Shown one piece after another: positions 26,026-33,861 of a DNA stretch of 64,000 nucleotides. The stretch is from Actinomycetes bacterium. Lineage in GTDB: Bacteria > Actinomycetota > Coriobacteriia > Anaerosomatales > Anaerosomataceae. The position numbers and the translations under genes were made by a program. Under the pieces are notes generated by a model that saw nothing but the letters and a program-made list of their open reading frames with translations, searched no databases and was not told the DNA's origin. The number at the start of each line of letters is the position of its first letter. Positions within the stretch are counted from its first letter, which is position 1. The stretch covers positions 1 through 64,000 of the forward strand of contig JAJFTR010000036.1 in assembly GCA_021372825.1 (NCBI GenBank). The letters run 5' to 3'.

Positions 26026-27087
26026 ATGAGCTTCATCGTCGTAGGACGTTCGACAACCGATGATTCCTGGGGGTTGCTCGGGGCACAAGCGTACGACACC
26101 CAACAGGCGGCCGCACGCGGTATACAGTCGCTTGCTGGCACGGGCGCCATCGATGTGGAAGGCTTCGATGTGTTCATCATGGACACATCGACTGCGGTGC
26201 CCGTGGTCGTCGTAGGCCTTCCTGCAGGGAGATCCGAGCAGGCTTCACCGGCACGAAGCAGCGTTTCGCAAGGCGCGACCCTCGCGGAAGAGCCGACGTT
26301 TCTCGAATCGGTGGGCGAGGCGGAGCCTGTCGGCCAAGAGTGGACGCCGACGGCTGCGCGGGACATCCTTGGCGAACAAAGCGAGCTCGCGGATGCTGCT
26401 GAGGCCCTTGACCAAGAGGCGACTCCGGACCTGGCGTCCATCCTGAAGCGGGCGGCCGAGGCCTTGGAGGAGCAGGGCATCGCCGCGCCCGAGTCCGTGA
26501 CAGCATCGGCCACTCCCGAAGTGAACGGTGACGATATAGGTGTCGTCATCGAGGCCCTCAACACGAGCGGCGTGCAAGAACCGACAGACGACGTGGCAGC
26601 CGCTGACGGGGACGCCTCTACGCGAGACGACGGCCTCGCGTGGCCGTGGGTGAACGTGGAGGCAGTCAGCACGGAGGCCGAGGAGCGCGACGAGACGGTT
26701 GCGATGGATGAACCAATCCAGACCGATGACGGGTATGTGAGCATCCTCGCCGAGGATTCGCTGATCCTCACATCGCCCGCTGTGGGTGATGAGCCGTTCG
26801 AGCCTCGCCCTGTGATCATGGGTGACTACGAAGAGCTGGCGGCCAGCGCAACAGCGTCTTCCGAGAACCCACCGGTCGCCGAAGAACCTGCTGAAGACGC
26901 CTTCTCGGGCACGGTGTCGGCGGTGGACCTGCCCTCGGCCGATGCGCTCACGGGCGTGTACGAACCCTCCGGCGAACTGGAACTCAGCCGGTACACATGC
27001 AACGATTGCGTGTACGCGAACACCTGTCCCAAGGTCGGGCAGAGCTCCCCGGAGGAGTGCGGCGCCTTTCAATGGAAAGCCACCTGA
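26026..27087 (+). CDS. Acidic, low-complexity protein with C-terminal four-cysteine motif
   Basis: I do not recognise this 353-residue protein. Residues 1-65 look folded (SFIVVGRSTTDDSWGLLG, VFIMDTSTAVPVVVVGL). Residues about 70-320 are rich in Glu, Asp, Ala, Ser and Pro with no clear domain, so are probably disordered. The last 30 residues hold CNDCVYANTC and a final EECGAF, a C-x2-C-x6-C-x10-C pattern that could bind zinc or an iron-sulfur cluster. GGAGGA at 26015-26020 precedes ATG 26026. A longer frame upstream lies antisense to the exonuclease gene and is rejected. Function unknown. Confidence 0.8.
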   Translation: MSFIVVGRSTTDDSWGLLGAQAYDTQQAAARGIQSLAGTGAIDVEGFDVFIMDTSTAVPVVVVGLPAGRSEQASPARSSVSQGATLAEEPTFLESVGEAEPVGQEWTPTAARDILGEQSELADAAEALDQEATPDLASILKRAAEALEEQGIAAPESVTASATPEVNGDDIGVVIEALNTSGVQEPTDDVAAADGDASTRDDGLAWPWVNVEAVSTEAEERDETVAMDEPIQTDDGYVSILAEDSLILTSPAVGDEPFEPRPVIMGDYEELAASATASSENPPVAEEPAEDAFSGTVSAVDLPSADALTGVYEPSGELELSRYTCNDCVYANTCPKVGQSSPEECGAFQWKAT

Positions 27088-27110
27088 CCACAAAATCTTG
27101 GTGGCATCGC

Positions 27111-27142
27111 AAACCCGCCTACAGTATATTGTAGACGGGTTT
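27111..27142 (+). terminator. Inverted repeat, likely terminator, possibly an operator
   Basis: AAACCCGCCTACA (27111-27123) pairs with TGTAGACGGGTTT (27130-27142), with one mismatch and a six-base loop. It lies 24 bases after the acidic gene and the 3' arm runs into TTTGTTGC, so it resembles an intrinsic terminator. The inner part (CTACAGTATATTGTAG) is also nearly symmetric and contains TATATT, which could be a -10 for the following gene with TGGCAT 17 bases upstream. Both readings are possible. Confidence 0.55.
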
Positions 27143-27167
27143 GTTGCACTCTTGAGAGGGAAGAGGC

Positions 27168-29135
27168 ATGCCGGTGGAACGTCGCGACTTCCCGTTCACT
27201 GCTATCGTAGGGCAGGACACACTGAAGCAGGCGTTGCTCTTGAACGCCGTCGATCCGCGTGTCGGTGGCGTGCTCATACGCGGTGAGAAGGGGACAGCGA
27301 AATCGACTGCGGTTCGAGCACTTGCGCGTGTCGTTCCACCGATCGAGGTCGTCGACGGCTGCCGATACGGGTGTGATCCAAGCGGTACTGCGAACCGGTG
27401 CGAGGACTGCGAATGTGCGAGACGGACGGGCCCGCTGCCGCAAACCCGACGTCGTCCGCGTCTGGTAGATCTTCCGGTCTCGGCCACCGAAGACAGAGTC
27501 GTCGGCACACTCGACCTGGAACATGCCCTCAAGAAGGGCGAGCGACGCTTCGAGCCAGGCCTTCTCGCCGATGCCAACCGTGGCATCCTGTACGTGGACG
27601 AGGTGAATCTCCTCGAAGACCACATCGTAGACGCGCTCCTGGATGTGGCGGCAAGCGGCGTGAACATCGTCGAGAGGGAGGGCGTACGCTTCTCGCATCC
27701 CGCGCGGTTCATCCTTGTCGGCACGATGAATCCCGAGGAGGGTGAGCTACGGCCGCAGCTCTTGGACCGTTTCGGACTGTGTGTGGACGTACAGGGTCTT
27801 GACGATCCGGGCGAGCGGGTGGAAGTGCTACGCCGCCGCCGGGCTTTTGAAGACGATCCCGAGGGTTTTGCACGAGAGTGGCGCGACGCTGAGCGCGAGT
27901 TGGAGGTACGTCTTGCTCAGGCCCAGCGCCGAGTAGACGACCTAGAGCTTGACGACGACCTCTTGTTCTTGATCGCCTCGGTATGCTCGGCTTTGGGAGT
28001 GGATGGCCACAGAGCCGACCTCGTGATGGCAAGGGCTGCAGTCGCGCATGCTCTGCTGCGGGGGGAGTGCGAAGTCACGAGTGCAGACGTGCGCGCCGTG
28101 GCGCCGATGGTGCTCGCCCACCGGATGAAGAAGAAGCCTTTCGATGACGAACGGCACGACGGTGACAGGCTGGCAAGCGCACTTGCGGCGGCTGGCATGG
28201 CCGACCCGCAGGGTGAAGCTGCTGTCCCCACGCCGGTCTCCGGAGACGTGGTCGACGACATCCAAAGTGTCTTGCGGTTGACGGTCGATCAAAGTACAGC
28301 AGTCGAGTCCGTCGAGGAGGTCAGTGCACGCCTTACGACCGACATGGATCGATTGCGCCGCTCATACGGTGGCAAGCGTCATGTGACGACTTCCGGTGAC
28401 AGGAGCGGCAGATACGTGAGCTCGGAGCCTTTGCGTCCGGGGATGGCCCCGGACATCGCATTCGATGCCACGATGAGAGCCGCGGCTCCCATGCAAGCCG
28501 GGCGGGAGGGCGACCTGGCGATCAAACTCGACACAGCGGACCTCCAGAACAAAGTGCGACAGCGTCGCGTTGGGGCATCGATCGTGTTCTGCGTGGACGC
28601 GAGCGGGTCGATGGGGGCTATCAACAGGATGGAAGCGGCCAAGGCGGCCGTGCTTGAGCTTCTCGTCGATGCGTATCAGCGTCGTGACCGAGTGGGACTT
28701 GTCGCGTTCCGAGGGGAAAGCGCCGAGCTTCTTCTTTCGCCGACAACGAGCGTGGAGCTCGCGCAACTCAAGCTTCGAAGCCTTCCGACAGGCGGAGCAA
28801 CGCCCCTCGCGCATGGTCTGGTGCGGTCTTTGGAAGTCCTTGAGTCCGAGACACGGCGCAACGACGAGGTCATCCCGTGGCTCGTCTTGGTCACAGACGG
28901 CCGTGCAAACGTCGGCATCAACGGCGGGCTGGGCTCCGAGGACGCGAAGAGTGCCGCTGCGCGAGTGAGGGCCGGTAACATCAACACTATCGTGATCGAC
29001 ACGACGGCGTTGCCAGGAGGCGGGACCGCGGCTCGGGAGATCGCGCGCGAAGCAGGAGCAGAGTATGTGCGTCTCGCCGGACTCGATGGCAAGGGCCTGG
29101 TAGGCGTCGTGCGCAAGCACGTCCGTTCTGCCTAG
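27168..29135 (+). CDS. ChlI-ChlD type chelatase: AAA+ ATPase fused to VWA domain
   Basis: The 655-residue protein unites both motor subunits of a magnesium- or cobalt-chelatase. Residues about 8-330 are AAA+: Walker A GEKGTAKST, a cysteine-bearing insert (DGCRYGCDPSG, CEDCECARR) as in ChlI-type proteins, Walker B GILYVDEVNLL and GTMNPEEGELRPQLLDRFGL. A low-complexity linker follows. The C-terminal VWA domain starts at IVFCVDASGSMGA, with the MIDAS residues DxSxS intact. The catalytic ChlH/CobN subunit is not in the window, so the metal is unknown. Such fusions often serve cobalamin synthesis. GGGAAGAGG precedes ATG 27168. Confidence 0.88.
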   Translation: MPVERRDFPFTAIVGQDTLKQALLLNAVDPRVGGVLIRGEKGTAKSTAVRALARVVPPIEVVDGCRYGCDPSGTANRCEDCECARRTGPLPQTRRRPRLVDLPVSATEDRVVGTLDLEHALKKGERRFEPGLLADANRGILYVDEVNLLEDHIVDALLDVAASGVNIVEREGVRFSHPARFILVGTMNPEEGELRPQLLDRFGLCVDVQGLDDPGERVEVLRRRRAFEDDPEGFAREWRDAERELEVRLAQAQRRVDDLELDDDLLFLIASVCSALGVDGHRADLVMARAAVAHALLRGECEVTSADVRAVAPMVLAHRMKKKPFDDERHDGDRLASALAAAGMADPQGEAAVPTPVSGDVVDDIQSVLRLTVDQSTAVESVEEVSARLTTDMDRLRRSYGGKRHVTTSGDRSGRYVSSEPLRPGMAPDIAFDATMRAAAPMQAGREGDLAIKLDTADLQNKVRQRRVGASIVFCVDASGSMGAINRMEAAKAAVLELLVDAYQRRDRVGLVAFRGESAELLLSPTTSVELAQLKLRSLPTGGATPLAHGLVRSLEVLESETRRNDEVIPWLVLVTDGRANVGINGGLGSEDAKSAAARVRAGNINTIVIDTTALPGGGTAAREIAREAGAEYVRLAGLDGKGLVGVVRKHVRSA

Positions 29136-29140
29136 AGGGC

Positions 29141-29480
29141 GGGAGTGGGCCTGTAAGCCGGATTCTGTCGTGGGCGACCATTTATCTGGGACCACCGTCA
29201 CCGATGGCCTCGTGCGGGCAAACCCGAGCGACGGCCGGGCCAGCCTTGACCGCTCCTATTGGCCCTTGCTCCAGGTGGGGTTTGCCAAGCCGCCATGTTG
29301 CCATGGCGCTGGTGCGCTCTTACCGCACCGTTTCAGCTTTTCTCTCGCGTGAGCGAGGGAGTCTTCTTTTCTGTGGCACTTTCCGTCGGCTCGCGCCGCC
29401 CTGCCGTTAGCAGGCACCTTGCCCTGTGGAGTCCGGACTTTCCTCACGCATCGCTGCGCGCGGCCGCCTGGCCCACTCCC
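29141..29480 (-). ncRNA. rnpB: RNase P RNA (bacterial type A)
   Basis: Read on the minus strand, the RNA starts GGGAGTGGGCC and ends GGCCCACTCCC, giving an 11-bp perfect P1 helix. Near the 5' end is GAGGAAAGTCCGGACTCC, the universally conserved segment; near the 3' end is ACAGAATCCGGCTTACAG, the other hallmark. Length of about 340 bases suits the ancestral A type. It lies after glnS on the same strand and its 3' end almost touches the end of the convergent chelatase gene. A few bases at either end are uncertain. Confidence 0.96.
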
Positions 29481-29485
29481 ACGAC

Positions 29486-29491
29486 ATTCTA
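29486..29491 (-). promoter_or_regulatory. -10 element of rnpB
   Basis: TAGAAT on the minus strand ends six bases before the predicted 5' base of the RNase P RNA at 29480, exactly where a -10 hexamer should be. A convincing -35 was not found. It separates rnpB transcription from glnS, whose stop lies at 29526. Confidence 0.5.
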
Positions 29492-29525
29492 GCAGGTTGA
29501 AGGAGTTCACGCTCCGCCTGTGGAC

Positions 29526-31214
29526 TCACGCCGTCTTCGCGCGCAGCTTCGCCCACGTGTCCTTGAGTGTGAGTGTGCGGTTGAAGACCGGCATGGTAGG
29601 TGTCGAGTCGGGATCTGCGCAGAAGTACCCTAGTCGCTCGAACTGGACTGTCTGCCCCACGACTGGTTGAGCCAACGAGGGTTCGACGACGCACGTGCGC
29701 AGCACGGTCTCGGACCGCGGATTGACATCTTCGAGGATGTCACGCCCGCCAGTGCCGGGGTAGGGGCTTGCGAACAGGTGGTCGTACAGGCGGACTTCCG
29801 CAGGAACCGCGTGCGGAGCCGAAAGCCAATGCAACGTGGCACGCGGGCGTCGTCCGTCGGGGGCGCTGCCGCCCTTCGTCGCGGGGTCGTACGTGCACCG
29901 CAGCTCGACAACATCCCCGTGCGCGTTCTTCACCACCTGGCGGGCAGTGATGAAGTACGCCGAGCGCAAGCGGACCTCGCGTCCAGGCGCAAGACGGTAG
30001 AACTTCTCCGGCGGGTCTTCCATGAAGTCGTCTCGCTCGATCAGCAGCTCTCGGGAGAAGGGGACCGCCCTGGTGCCCGCGTCGGGTTCTTCGGGGTTGT
30101 TGGGCACGTCGACGTACTCTACGGCTCCCTCACGGTAGTTCTCTATCACGACTCTGATCGGATCGAGGACTCCGAACCGCCGCGGTGCCGTGCGGTTCAG
30201 CGTGTCTCTCACGGCGTGCTCGAGCATCTCGATTTCCACCACGCTGTCTGCCCGAGCGACGCCGATCATCGCCGCGAAGTCCCGTACGCCCTGGGCGGGG
30301 AACCCTCGACGCCGGATTCCCGAGATCGTAGGCATCCGTGGATCGTCCCAGCCGCGGACGAGCCCTTCTTTGACGAGCCTCAGCAGCACGCGCTTCGATA
30401 GGACCGTGTGGGTCAGGTTGAGCCGTGCGAACTCGTACTGACGGGGGACGGATGGCACGGGCAGATTCGTCAAGAACCAGTCGTACAGTGGCCGGTGGTC
30501 CTGGAACTCGAGCGTGCAGATCGAGTGGGTGATACCTTCGATCGCATCGGACTGTCCGTGGGCGAAATCGTACGAGGGATAGATGCACCACGCATCGCCT
30601 GTCCGTGGGTGGGTGGAGTGCAGTATCCGGTACATGACCGGGTCGCGAAGATTGATGTTGCCCGAAGACATGTCGATCTTGGCGCGCAGCACGCGGTAAC
30701 CGTCTGGGAAGTCCCCTGCGCGCATGCGCTCGAACAGGTCGAGGTTCTCTTCGGTGGAACGGTCCCGCCAGGGGCTGTTGCGCCCCGGCTCCGTGAGAGT
30801 GCCTCGGTATTCGCGGATCTCCTCTGCGGACAGATCGTCGACGTACGCCTTGCCGTGCTTGATGAGATAGACCGCCCAGTCATAGAGCTGCTCGAAGTAG
30901 TCCGACGTGTAGTAGGTCTTGTCGCCCCAGTCGAAGCCGAGCCATGCGATATCGGCCTGGATCGCATCGATGTACTCCTGCTCCTCTTTGCTGGGATTCG
31001 TGTCATCGAACCGCAGATGGCACGTTCCACCGAACTCGGCGGCGATCCCGAAGTTGAGGCAGATGGACTTCGCGTGTCCGATGTGCAGGTAACCGTTAGG
31101 TTCAGGCGGGAAACGGGTCACGACCTCGCGCACACGACCGCTCGCAAGGTCGGAGGCGACGATGTCGCGCAGAAAATCGCTTCGTGAAGAGGGTGGTGTG
31201 CTGTTCTTGTCCAT
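29526..31214 (-). CDS. glnS: Glutaminyl-tRNA synthetase
   Basis: GlnRS charges tRNA-Gln directly with glutamine. The class I signature [16 protein letters not shown] places HIGH at residues 44-47, and the KMSKS equivalent is VLSKR. GlnRS-specific stretches are [32 protein letters not shown] and the C-terminal anticodon-binding beta barrels, complete to residue 562. ATG at 31214 gives the normal N-terminus; a 13-codon extension is less likely. It follows gltX, tRNA-Gln and tRNA-Glu on the same strand. GlnRS is uncommon in Actinobacteria, where the GatCAB route prevails, so transfer from another lineage is possible. Confidence 0.95.
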   Translation of the reverse strand: MDKNSTPPSSRSDFLRDIVASDLASGRVREVVTRFPPEPNGYLHIGHAKSICLNFGIAAEFGGTCHLRFDDTNPSKEEQEYIDAIQADIAWLGFDWGDKTYYTSDYFEQLYDWAVYLIKHGKAYVDDLSAEEIREYRGTLTEPGRNSPWRDRSTEENLDLFERMRAGDFPDGYRVLRAKIDMSSGNINLRDPVMYRILHSTHPRTGDAWCIYPSYDFAHGQSDAIEGITHSICTLEFQDHRPLYDWFLTNLPVPSVPRQYEFARLNLTHTVLSKRVLLRLVKEGLVRGWDDPRMPTISGIRRRGFPAQGVRDFAAMIGVARADSVVEIEMLEHAVRDTLNRTAPRRFGVLDPIRVVIENYREGAVEYVDVPNNPEEPDAGTRAVPFSRELLIERDDFMEDPPEKFYRLAPGREVRLRSAYFITARQVVKNAHGDVVELRCTYDPATKGGSAPDGRRPRATLHWLSAPHAVPAEVRLYDHLFASPYPGTGGRDILEDVNPRSETVLRTCVVEPSLAQPVVGQTVQFERLGYFCADPDSTPTMPVFNRTLTLKDTWAKLRAKTA

Positions 31215-31281
31215 GGTCGCCGAGGATAGCACAACAGCGCTGCGCGGTCCCACTGTCGCCTCAGCATCCCGAAGAACACGA

Positions 31282-31304
31282 CACCCCTGTCTTCGACAGG
31301 GGTG
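31282..31304 (-). terminator. Terminator after the tRNA pair
   Basis: CACCCCTGTC and GACAGGGGTG form a perfect 10-bp stem with a three-base loop, 13 bases past the tRNA-Glu 3' end in the direction of transcription. On the minus strand the hairpin is followed by TCGTGTTCTTCGG, which is only moderately T-rich. It separates the tRNA operon from glnS. Confidence 0.7.
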
Positions 31305-31316
31305 CGGATGTTTGCT

Positions 31317-31392
31317 TGGTAGCCCGTACGGGATTCGAACCCGTGATCTCCGCCTTGAGAGGGCGGTGTCCTAACCGCTAGACGAACGGGCC
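31317..31392 (-). tRNA. tRNA-Glu (anticodon CTC)
   Basis: The minus strand folds as a full cloverleaf of 76 bases including an encoded CCA. The acceptor stem is GGCCCGT/ACGGGCT. The anticodon stem CCGCC/GGCGG encloses loop CTCTCAA, with anticodon CTC reading GAG. The T-arm has GGTTCGAATCC. The discriminator base is A. It lies four bases after tRNA-Gln, so the two are cotranscribed. Confidence 0.97.
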
Positions 31393-31396
31393 TTGC

Positions 31397-31472
31397 TGGC
31401 TGGGGTACTAGGGCTCGAACCTAGACTCTTCGGAACCAGAATCCGACGTGTTGCCAGTTACACCATACCCCA
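31397..31472 (-). tRNA. tRNA-Gln (anticodon CTG)
   Basis: A 76-base cloverleaf with encoded CCA is on the minus strand. The acceptor stem is TGGGGTA/TACCCCA, the anticodon stem TCGGA/TCCGA with loop TTCTGGT gives anticodon CTG reading CAG, and the T-arm has GGTTCGAGCC. The discriminator is G, as expected for tRNA-Gln. It is the first tRNA after a strong promoter and lies between gltX and glnS. Confidence 0.97.
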
Positions 31473-31504
31473 GTACCTGACGAGTGCCCAAGGGGCGACT
31501 CGGT

Positions 31505-31533
31505 ATGCTACCTGCGGTTCCTATGCATGTCAA
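31505..31533 (-). promoter_or_regulatory. Strong promoter of the tRNA-Gln/tRNA-Glu operon
   Basis: On the minus strand, TTGACA (31533-31528) is followed by a 17-base spacer and TAGCAT (31510-31505). This is a near-consensus primary-sigma promoter. Transcription would start near 31498, about 26 bases before tRNA-Gln. It lies just beyond the gltX stop codon, so the tRNAs are expressed independently of gltX. Confidence 0.8.
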
Positions 31534-31535
31534 CC

Positions 31536-33047
31536 TTACCTGGCATAGGGCTCAGAAGCCGCATCTGCTGGGTTACGGTCGCTGTCGAGCGCCTCCAGAG
31601 CAGCACGGATCCGCTCGGCCGTCCGGTCTTGCCCCAGGAGCTCCAGCGACTCGAACAGTGGCAGACTCACGACAGATCCTGTGACGGCCACGCGCACCGC
31701 CTGGAACACGATCTTCGGCTTGACGGCCAGACGCTCCGCGAGCCCTCGCAAGCACGTCTCGATCTCCTGCGAACGCCACACCTCCAAAGAGGTGAGGGCC
31801 GCCTGCGCCGCACGAAGAGCCGAGCGGGCATCGCCACTGAGCAAAGCCTTGCTGACAGATGAGGGCTCGAGTTCGATCGTGTCCCTGAAGAGGAACTCCA
31901 CGAGTGCGGGGGCATCGCACAGACGCTTTACCCTCTCGGCCACGCGCGGTGCAAGGGTGTGGTACCAGTCCGGTCGCGTGGCGTAATCGTCGATGGTGGT
32001 GAGTCCCGCATCCTGAAGCCAGGGCATCATGTGTTGTGCAAAGTCAGATGGGGACATCTCGCGAAGGTATGTGCCGTTGATCCAATCCAGCTTCTCTACG
32101 TCGAAGATCGCGGGATTGCGGGACACGCGTTCAAGCGAGAAGTGCTCCTTCAGGACCTCGCGTGAGAAGATCGTCGTCTCACCGTCGAGCGACCAACCCA
32201 GGAGCGCCAGGTAGTTCACGAGCGCCTCTGGGAGATACCCCTGTTCCCGGTACGCCTCGACAGAGGTAGCGCCGTGACGCTTGGAGAGCCTCTTCCCATC
32301 GGGCCCCCAGATCATCGAGAGATGTGCGAACGTGGGAATGGGTTCGCCGAGAGCCTCGTAGATGAGGATCTGCTTGGGAGTGTTCGAGAGGTGGTCGTCA
32401 CCGCGTATGACATGCGAGATTCGCATGGTCGCATCATCGATCGTGACGGCGAAGTTGTAGGTGGGCGTCGAGTCAGTTCGCACGAGGACGAGGTCGTCGA
32501 CTTGTGATGATTGGAACACGACCTCGCCGCGTACAGCATCGTTGAACACGATGTCCCCGCGGTCGAGAGGTACCTTCAGCCGCCACACATGCGGTTCCCC
32601 GCGAGCGATGCGTTGGTGAGCCTCATCGGGGTCGAGCGTGCGACAGGTCCGGTCATAGCCCGCAAAACCTCCGCGCTCGCGGGCGGTCGTGCGCTTCGCT
32701 TCGAGGACCTCCGGCGTGCAGAAGCACGGGTAGGCGGCTCCCGCTCTCTTGAGGCGATCGAGGGCTTCGACGTACGTCTGCGTGCGCTGAGTCTGAAAGT
32801 ACGGCCCGTAGGGGCCTCCGACGCCGGGTCCCTCGTCAAAATCAAGGCCGAGCCACTCCATTGCGCGGATGATCGCGTCGGTGTTCTCCCGAGTAGAGCG
32901 CTCGGGGTCTGTGTCTTCGATCCTCAGGACGAACGTACCTCCCTGATGACGAGCGAATGCCCAGTTGTAGATCGCGGTACGAGCTCCCCCGATATGAAGG
33001 TGGCCTGTCGGGCTTGGGGCGAAACGGACACGTGGCGATGGCGGCAC
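31536..33047 (-). CDS. gltX: Glutamyl-tRNA synthetase
   Basis: GltX charges tRNA-Glu with glutamate. The 503-residue protein has FAPSPTGHLHIGGARTA with the HIGH-type motif, VLRIEDTDPERS, YNFAVTIDD, HVIRGDDHLSNTPKQ and GPDGKRLSKRHGA with the KMSKS equivalent. The helical anticodon-binding domain follows. GTG 33047 is preceded by GAGAGGAG at a spacing of five. It lies upstream of tRNA-Gln, tRNA-Glu and glnS on the same strand. Whether it also charges tRNA-Gln cannot be told, but the presence of GlnRS makes that unnecessary. Confidence 0.96.
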   Translation of the reverse strand: MPPSPRVRFAPSPTGHLHIGGARTAIYNWAFARHQGGTFVLRIEDTDPERSTRENTDAIIRAMEWLGLDFDEGPGVGGPYGPYFQTQRTQTYVEALDRLKRAGAAYPCFCTPEVLEAKRTTARERGGFAGYDRTCRTLDPDEAHQRIARGEPHVWRLKVPLDRGDIVFNDAVRGEVVFQSSQVDDLVLVRTDSTPTYNFAVTIDDATMRISHVIRGDDHLSNTPKQILIYEALGEPIPTFAHLSMIWGPDGKRLSKRHGATSVEAYREQGYLPEALVNYLALLGWSLDGETTIFSREVLKEHFSLERVSRNPAIFDVEKLDWINGTYLREMSPSDFAQHMMPWLQDAGLTTIDDYATRPDWYHTLAPRVAERVKRLCDAPALVEFLFRDTIELEPSSVSKALLSGDARSALRAAQAALTSLEVWRSQEIETCLRGLAERLAVKPKIVFQAVRVAVTGSVVSLPLFESLELLGQDRTAERIRAALEALDSDRNPADAASEPYAR

Positions 33048-33068
33048 GGTACTCCTCTCGGAAATGTC

Positions 33069-33509
33069 TCACACAGCGTTGCTCTCGGCCCGAGCGGCGA
33101 TCTCACATGCATCGGACCGGCGCAGAAGGTACCACGTGACTCCGATGGCCACGATTAACACGGCCAGTGCGCATGCCTTGAGAAGAACGTACATCGGCTC
33201 GCCTGTGGTCTCGAAGATGACAAGCTTGCGCACGACCGCGACCAAGCCGGCCTCCATCACGGTCGTGATCACATTGCGGCGGCTCATGTAGGCCACCGCG
33301 ATGTTGAAAAGCTCGATCACGACGAACACGACAAGGACCGAGTCGAGAACGCGCAGGATGGTCTCAGGGGTGAGATACCCCTTGCCGCTCACTGCCGCAT
33401 ACAGTTCGACGACCAGATCGACGGCTCCCAAGACAGCGATGACCACCAAGAGTGACGCGATGACCCGCTCTAACCAGTCCACGGCCTTGTGGAGGACCTT
33501 TCCGAACAC
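33069..33509 (-). CDS. PsiE-family membrane protein
   Basis: The 146-residue protein has four predicted membrane helices (for example ASLLVVIAVLGAVDLVVEL, SVLVVFVVIELFNIAVAYM, LKACALAVLIVAIGVTWYL). The arrangement, including a basic loop after the second helix (SRRNVITTVMEAGLVAVVRKL), matches the phosphate-starvation-inducible PsiE family. Its biochemical role is unknown. It starts with GTG 33509, six bases after GGAGGT. It runs toward gltX with a 21-base gap and could be cotranscribed with it. No phosphate-regulator site was recognised. Confidence 0.75.
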   Translation of the reverse strand: MFGKVLHKAVDWLERVIASLLVVIAVLGAVDLVVELYAAVSGKGYLTPETILRVLDSVLVVFVVIELFNIAVAYMSRRNVITTVMEAGLVAVVRKLVIFETTGEPMYVLLKACALAVLIVAIGVTWYLLRRSDACEIAARAESNAV

Positions 33510-33585
33510 GGCGCCACCTCCCGACGAATCGACAGGCTCATGATACCAGGTGCGTGGAGCACCACACGCCGGGGAGTGCGTGCCC

Positions 33586-33614
33586 TTGTTGAAGGCGCAT
33601 GTGAGTGCTACAGT
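33586..33614 (+). promoter_or_regulatory. Promoter of metK
   Basis: TTGTTG (33586-33591), a 17-base spacer and TACAGT (33609-33614), with TGC just before the -10, make a plausible promoter with an extended -10. The start of transcription would be near 33621, right where the SAM riboswitch begins. Confidence 0.6.
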
Positions 33615-33622
33615 CCGATGGA

Positions 33623-33756
33623 CTCATCATGAGGCAGCGACGGTGACATGTCGCTGCAGAGGGCGTAGGGACCGCACCCGACGATGCCCCGGCAACCGAA
33701 GTCGAAAGTGATTCACGGTGCCACATTGCGGCAGGCTCACGGGCCTGGAAGATGAG
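33623..33756 (+). promoter_or_regulatory. SAM-I riboswitch with an extra hairpin
   Basis: P1 is CTCATC (33623-33628) with GATGAG (33751-33756). Further SAM-I signatures are ATGAG after P1, then GGGACCGCACCCGACGATG, CCCCGGCAACC, CGGTGCCACATTGCGG and P4 (CAGGC...GCCTG). These match the S-box aptamer. An extra perfect 8-bp hairpin (33634-33641 with 33650-33657) sits between the 5' P1/J1-2 region and P2, which I do not recall from the normal SAM-I consensus. It precedes metK, a classical target, so SAM should repress SAM synthetase. Confidence 0.88.
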
Positions 33757-33777
33757 GGAATACCGGCTCTTGCCGCG

Positions 33778-33806
33778 AGTCCCTTGTCTTGAGCGGGCGA
33801 GGGACT
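33778..33806 (+). terminator. Expression-platform terminator of the SAM riboswitch
   Basis: AGTCCCT (33778-33784) and AGGGACT (33800-33806) pair and are followed by TGTTGTTCC. The 5' arm can alternatively pair with AGGGA at 33755-33759, which begins in the riboswitch P1 3' strand. SAM binding, by locking P1, would thus favour the terminator and shut off metK. Confidence 0.6.
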
Positions 33807-33861
33807 TGTTGTTCCTCAGGAACAGAAGCGAGCGAACGCTCGCGCGGATGAAGGAGACGGT

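Noticed and set aside
27168-29135. Assigning the AAA/VWA protein to chlorophyll synthesis
   Set aside because: No ChlH/BchH or other pigment genes are present; cobalamin or another metal insertion is equally or more likely.
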